Source of the DNA: Firmicutes bacterium AF25-13AC
GTDB taxonomy: Bacteria > Bacillota > Clostridia > Lachnospirales > Lachnospiraceae
DNA: 64,000 bases
Direction: 5' to 3'
Assembly: GCA_003478935.1 (NCBI GenBank)
Contig: QUFP01000006.1
Location: 1-64,000, forward strand
The notes beneath the pieces were generated by a model. It was not told where the DNA came from. It saw only the letters and a list, made by a program, of their open reading frames with translations, and searched no databases. The translations under genes and the position numbers were made by a program. Every line of letters starts with the position of its first letter. Positions within the stretch are counted from its first letter, which is position 1. Positions 59,559 through 64,000 of the stretch are shown in pieces.

Positions 59559-61535
59559 ATGAATAAAGAAGGCAGTTTATCAATTAACAGTGAAAACATA
59601 TTTCCTATCATTAAGAAGTGGCTGTATTCTGACCACGATATATTCTTCCGTGAGCTTGTCAGCAATGGCTGCGATGCGGTTACAAAGTTAAAGAAGCTTG
59701 ACATGATCGGTGAGTACACCATTCCGGAAGGCAAGGAGCTTTGCGTAAAGGTTACTGCTGATGCAGAGACTAAGACCATCACCTTTACTGATAATGGTAT
59801 CGGTATGGATGCAAATGAGATTGATCAGTATATCAATCAGATCGCTTTCTCTGGTGCACGTGATTTCCTTGACAAGTATAAGGATAAGACAAATGATGAT
59901 CAGATTATTGGTCACTTTGGTCTTGGCTTTTACTCAGCATTTATGGTTGCTGACCGTGTAACGATTGATTCTCTTTCTTATAAGGAAGGAGCTAAGGCTG
60001 TTCATTGGGAGTCTGATGAGGGTACTTCTTTCGAGATGACTGACAGCGCTAAAACTGAGATCGGTACTACTATCACTCTTTACTTAAATGAGGACAGCTA
60101 CGAGTTCTGCAATGAATATCGTGCAAAGGAAATTCTTGACAAGTACTGTTCTTTCATGCCTATCCCGATTTATTTTGAGGCAATCAAGACTGCTGAGGAG
60201 CAGGCAAGAATCGATGAGCCGAAAAGAAGGCTAAGGAAGAAGAAGAAAAGAGAAAGGCTGAGGAGCTGCAAAGAAGGCTGCTGACGGTGAAGCTGTTGAG
60301 GCTGAAACTGAAGCTGAGCCGGCCGAAAAAGCACCTGAGGCCCCTAAGCCAATCAATGAGACTACTCCGCTTTGGGCAAAGCATCCAAATGAGTGTACCG
60401 ATGAGGAGTATAAGGAGTTTTATCACAGAGTATTCCATGATTACAAGGAGCCGCTGTTCTGGATCCATCTGAACATGGATTATCCGTTTAACTTAAAGGG
60501 TATTTTGTACTTCCCGAAGATCAACACTGAGTATGATTCCATCGAGGGTACAATTAAGCTGTACAACAATCAGGTATTTGTTGCCGATAATATTAAGGAA
60601 GTAATCCCTGAGTTCTTGATGCTGTTAAAGGGTGTTATTGACTGTCCTGATCTTCCGCTTAATGTTTCACGTTCCGCTCTGCAGAATGATGGCTTTGTTA
60701 AGAAGATTTCCGATTATATCACAAAGAAGGTTGCTGACCGTCTGACTGGTATGTGCAAGACAAAGCGTGAGGATTATGAGAAGTTCTGGGATGACATCAA
60801 TCCATTTATCAAGTTTGGTGTTTTAAAGGATGAGAAATTCGCTGAGAAGATGAATGATTATATCATCTTTAAGGATTTGAATGGCAAGTATCTGACTCTT
60901 CCGGATATCTTAAAGGAGAATGAGGAGAAGCATAAGAATCAGGTCTTCTATGTAACTGATGAAAAGGAGCAAAGCCAGTATATTGAGATGTTTAAAAAGG
61001 AAGGCATCAATGCCGTTCTCTTAAAGCATAACATTGACGCTCCATTTATCACAAGATTAGAGCAGAAGAATCCTGATGTTAAGTTTGTACGCATTGACTC
61101 TGTCTGACTGATTCCTTTAAGGAGGAAACATCTGATGAGGAGAAGGAAACCTTGAAGAAGGACAGCGAGTCTTTGACTGCACTCTTCCACAAGGCATTAA
61201 ATAATGATAAGCTGACTGTTAAGGCTGAAAAGTTAAAGGATGCTTCTATGGCTTGTGTTATGACTCTTTCTGAGGAAGGAAGAAGAATGCAGGAGATGAT
61301 GAAGATGTATGGCATGTCTGGTATGGACTTTGGTACACCAGATGAAACACTTGTCTTAAATCTTACACATCCGCTTGTTCAGTATGTTCTGGCTCATGCT
61401 GAGGATGAGTCTGTTACAAAGTACTGCGAGCAGCTGTATGATCTTGCCGCTCTTGCTCACGGCACACTCTCTCCAGATCGTATGTCTAAGTTTATCACAC
61501 GTTCCAATGAGATTATGATGGAAATTGCAAAATAA
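59559..61535 (+). CDS. htpG: Chaperone HtpG (Hsp90), broken by three frameshifts
   Basis: The GHKL ATPase domain is clear: DIFFRELVSNGCDAVTKL, TFTDNGIGMDANE, GHFGLGFYSAFMVADRV. The frame is lost near 60219 (CCGAAAAGAAGG, one A short of PKKKAKEEE), again near 60274 (CTGCAAAGAAGG, one A short of LQKKAADGE) and near 61103 (TCTGTCTGACTG, one base short of SDLTDSFKEE). Correcting all three gives about 659 residues, including LNVSRSALQND and the C-terminal dimerisation domain. Two of the three sites are A homopolymers, which points to sequencing errors. The start at 59559 has GAGG upstream. Confidence 0.9.
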
Positions 61536-61539
61536 TATA

Positions 61540-61577
61540 AAAAAATAAGGCAGCCCCAAAAGGCTGTCTTATTTTTT
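61540..61577. terminator. Bidirectional terminator between htpG and rpoD
   Basis: AAAAATAAGGCAGCC and GGCTGTCTTATTTTT form a long stem around CCAAAA, with A and T runs on the two sides. It serves the convergent genes htpG and rpoD. Confidence 0.92.
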
Positions 61578-61580
61578 TGA

Positions 61581-62687
61581 TTAAGCAAGGAAATCACGGA
61601 TTCTCTTACTTCTTACTGGGTTACGAAGCTTTCTTAAAGCCTTTGCCTCGATCTGACGGATACGCTCTCTTGTTACGTTGAACTCTTTGCCGACTTCCTC
61701 AAGTGTTCTCGGATGGCCATCCCGTAAGCCAAAACGAAGCTCGATTACCTGACGCTCTCTCTCCTTAAGATCTCCGAGCAAGGCATCGATATGATCGCGC
61801 AGCATAACGGATTCTACATTTCCTTCCGGTGTGACTGTATTGACATCGGCAACGAAATCACCAAGGTTGGAATCATCTTCCTCACCGATTGGTGTTTCAA
61901 GGGATGCTGGCTCTCTTGCGATCTGCATGATCTCCATAACCTTATCCTCTGACATATCAATGCTTAGCCAGCTCAGCAACGCTTGGCTCATAACCTAACT
62001 CCAGCGTCAGCTTACGCTGCATCTTTGACATCTTGTTAATTGTCTCAACCATGTGAACAGGAACACGAATGGTTCTTGCCTGATCAGCAAGTGCTCTTGT
62101 GACAGACTGGCGAATCCACCATGTCGCATAGGTACTAAGCTTATATCCTTTGGTATAGTCAAACTTCTCTACACCCTTGATAAGTCCTAGATTTCCCTCC
62201 TGAACAAGATCCAGAAAGCTCATGCCACGTCCGGTGTAACGCTTTGCAATACTGACTACAAGACGAAGGTTTGCCTCGATCAGACGCTCTTTTGCGGACT
62301 CATCGCCCTGAGCTTTTCTCTTTGCAAGCTCCATCTCCTCATCCGCTGTAAGAAGCGGTACTGTACCGATCTCCTTTAATACATACGGACAGGATCCTCT
62401 GTTCCTACACCCTCAAGCAGATCAATTGCATCAAGATCAACATCTTCCTCATCATCGGAAAAATCTATATCTTTATCAAAATCATCTGCTGCCATATCTT
62501 CTGTTGCGGCACGCAGAACATCAATCTTCTTGCGCTCCAGATATGTGTATACAAATTCCAGTTCTTCTGGTGTCAGGGTTTCACCGGCAAAAAAATCATT
62601 TACATCATTGAAATCCAGCGTCTTATTCTTGCTAAGGCCAATTTCAACTAACTTTGTCAAACGTTCCTTTAATACTTCTTTTTCCAT
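61581..62687 (-). CDS. rpoD: RNA polymerase primary sigma factor, broken by two frameshifts
   Basis: Region 1.1-like sequence ([20 protein letters not shown]) is followed by regions 2-4: [54 protein letters not shown] and the [23 protein letters not shown]. The frame breaks near 62379 (TATTAAAGG, one T short of TATTTAAAGG, which restores DPVRMYLKEIG) and near 61970 (two bases short between AELAKH and DMSEDK). Corrected, it is about 369 aa, normal for this group. The gene is essential, so the breaks are almost surely sequence errors. The start at 62687 has AAAGGA eight bases upstream. Confidence 0.93.
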
Positions 62688-62867
62688 GTGCATTGTCCTT
62701 TCTGTAAACAATTCTCACACTGTTTCTATGTATGCCCAGGTACGCCTTTCTTTTATTCACGCCATTGGCTTCCTGTTGAAGCATCAAACAGCCACTTGCG
62801 CAATACCTTAGCAACTTTATATTATACAGGAAGTCCCCTCATTTGTAAAGAGTTTTTTGAATTTTCT

Positions 62868-63785
62868 TTACTTTTCTTGTGGAATCGTTTCGGCCGGCAC
62901 TGCAATCTTCATTGCCTGCGGTATTGCCTGAATATGAACTTTCTTGTGGCTTCCGCCATATTCTCCATCAAGCACCCAGTCAATATCACTGTCGCTTTCA
63001 ACTATCAGATCTGAAATCTCATAATTTGCTATAAACTTTGAATTTGGATTCTTTGTTACTAGATCTGCCAGCATAACAGAAAAATCTACTGCATTATCTG
63101 GTCTGTAAACGATCATAAGATTTAGCTTGCCATCGTCAAGCTCTACATTTTGTCCGCTTATGTTCTTCATGCCGCCTACGCTGAATGAATTGTAGACCAT
63201 TGCATAAATGCACTCTCCTGCAATCTCCTCGTCGCCAAATGAAAAGCGCACATGATATGGTTTTAGATTTCCAACCTGACGGATTCCTTCTAATATATAA
63301 GCGTTATGGCCTAACGCATTTTTTGTTTTCTGCGGTGTGTTCCAGGAAACCTCTGTAAATGCACCAAATGCTGCTACATAGACGAAATAGCTGTTTTCCT
63401 GAAATTTACCTACATCGACAGCACGGAATTTTTCCTCTGCAATCACATTTGCACAGCGCTTCATCTGTGACGGAAGGCCGAGGCTATACGCATAGTCGTT
63501 AGTTGAGCCTGCCGGAATGTAGCCAATCTTTGGACGTCTTTTTTCGTCAATAGTCATCACACCATCAAGCACCTCGCTTAATGTGCCGTCTCCACCGCTG
63601 CAGACTACAAGATCATAGGCAGCACCCAATTCCTTTGCAAGTCTTGTCGCATCTGCCCGCTCTTGTGTCGAGTATACAACAGTCTCGTATCCAGCCTTAT
63701 TGAATGTGTCAATAATATCTGCCAGATGATTTCGAATCAGTCCTTTTCCAGAATGTAAGTTGTAAATAAATAGTAGTCTTTTCAT
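62868..63785 (-). CDS. Diacylglycerol/lipid kinase family protein, 305 aa
   Basis: The nucleotide-binding motif VVCSGGDGTLSEVLDG and the PAGSTNDYAYSLGLP motif identify the DAGK/YegS-type catalytic fold, followed by the beta-rich C-terminal domain typical of YegS/BmrU proteins (GKLNLMIVYRPDNAVDFS). There are no membrane segments. It phosphorylates diacylglycerol or a related lipid; the exact substrate cannot be told. The gap to rpoD (62688-62867) is AT-rich and shows nothing else. Confidence 0.87.
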   Translation of the reverse strand: MKRLLFIYNLHSGKGLIRNHLADIIDTFNKAGYETVVYSTQERADATRLAKELGAAYDLVVCSGGDGTLSEVLDGVMTIDEKRRPKIGYIPAGSTNDYAYSLGLPSQMKRCANVIAEEKFRAVDVGKFQENSYFVYVAAFGAFTEVSWNTPQKTKNALGHNAYILEGIRQVGNLKPYHVRFSFGDEEIAGECIYAMVYNSFSVGGMKNISGQNVELDDGKLNLMIVYRPDNAVDFSVMLADLVTKNPNSKFIANYEISDLIVESDSDIDWVLDGEYGGSHKKVHIQAIPQAMKIAVPAETIPQEK

Positions 63786-63806
63786 AGAATACCTGCCTTT
63801 CCTGCA

Positions 63807-64000
63807 TCATCTGGAGTACAAAAATGCCAGTTCTTTTTTGGCATCTTTGTCTGCCGGATACTGCTCTAAATAACTCATCAGTTTTTCAATTGCCGTATCG
63901 TAGTTCCCCATTTTTTCATAGCAGATGCTTTCATTCCATAAAAAATCTGCCATCTGGCTCTCATCTGCCAGCTGCATCCCTTTTTGAATCATAATCAGCG
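63807..64000 (-). CDS. TPR-repeat protein, C-terminal end only
   Basis: The frame is open to the right edge. The visible part has a tetratricopeptide pattern (NESICYEKMGNYDTAIEKLM and LEQYPADKDAKKELAFLYSR). An ATG at 63992 is not necessarily the start because the frame stays open before it. It ends 21 bp before the lipid kinase gene on the same strand, so they may be co-transcribed. Confidence 0.65.
   Translation of the reverse strand, partial: LIMIQKGMQLADESQMADFLWNESICYEKMGNYDTAIEKLMSYLEQYPADKDAKKELAFLYSR

Noticed and set aside
62426..63014. Plus-strand frames across the rpoD and lipid kinase genes
   Set aside because: They are shadows antisense to well-supported genes.

Overview
The window looks like a low-to-moderate GC, spore-forming Firmicute, most likely a Lachnospiraceae-type gut Clostridium. 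Evidence: spoIVA, a paired GlgC/GlgD, an NfnAB-type (GltA/SudA-like) transhydrogenase pair, a PfoR-type PTS IIC beside a 3H-domain NiaR regulator, strong GGAGG ribosome binding sites and frequent TTG/GTG starts. No species can be named from the sequence alone.

Region 1 (1-13.8 kb) is a defence island, nearly all on the minus strand. It starts with the truncated effector of a retron Ec86/St85-like family at the left edge, followed by a HEPN-like protein with an Rx4H motif and a membrane-anchored unknown. A four-gene restriction-modification-like operon comes next: 5-cytosine methyltransferase, GHKL (MutL/MORC-like) ATPase with zinc ribbons, Mrr-nuclease/SF2-helicase fusion, and an unknown partner. 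A PLD-nuclease/SF2-helicase follows beside a small-molecule-type SAM methyltransferase, then a frameshifted membrane-anchored Mrr endonuclease. Region 2 (13.8-16.45 kb) is a GC-richer scar of a mobile element: a stop-interrupted gene remnant, an ECF sigma factor with its membrane partner, and a tail of perfect palindromes.

Region 3 (16.4-46.5 kb) is housekeeping: sortase, NfnAB, esterase, rpsU, PfoR/NiaR, alaS, a membrane MutS-like ATPase, spoIVA, gpsA-plsY-der, a DUF512 radical-SAM protein, glgD-glgC, a YihY protein, a GlmU-like left-handed beta-helix protein, topB, galM, asd, a zinc-ribbon protein, a two-gene ABC importer and an M18 aminopeptidase.

Region 4 (46.6-58.3 kb) is the most unusual part. 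A minus-strand locus contains two paralogous three-gene modules (secreted/lipoprotein sensor-like protein + two ABC-2-like membrane proteins) on either side of one ABC ATPase and two lipoproteins, with a tandemly duplicated promoter in the middle. Diverging from it is a tandem array of six small single-pass membrane proteins with near-identical cytoplasmic parts and variable extracellular tails, followed by a PadR regulator and a seventh relative. Region 5 (58.3-64 kb) holds a 200-bp palindromic element, tRNA-Thr(CGT), a conserved unknown gene, htpG behind a CIRCE element, rpoD, a lipid kinase and a TPR protein cut by the right edge.

Several indispensable genes (gpsA, htpG, rpoD) are broken by 1-2 nt indels, several of them within homopolymers. 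That points to sequencing or assembly errors rather than real gene decay, and it should temper interpretation of the broken endonuclease too.
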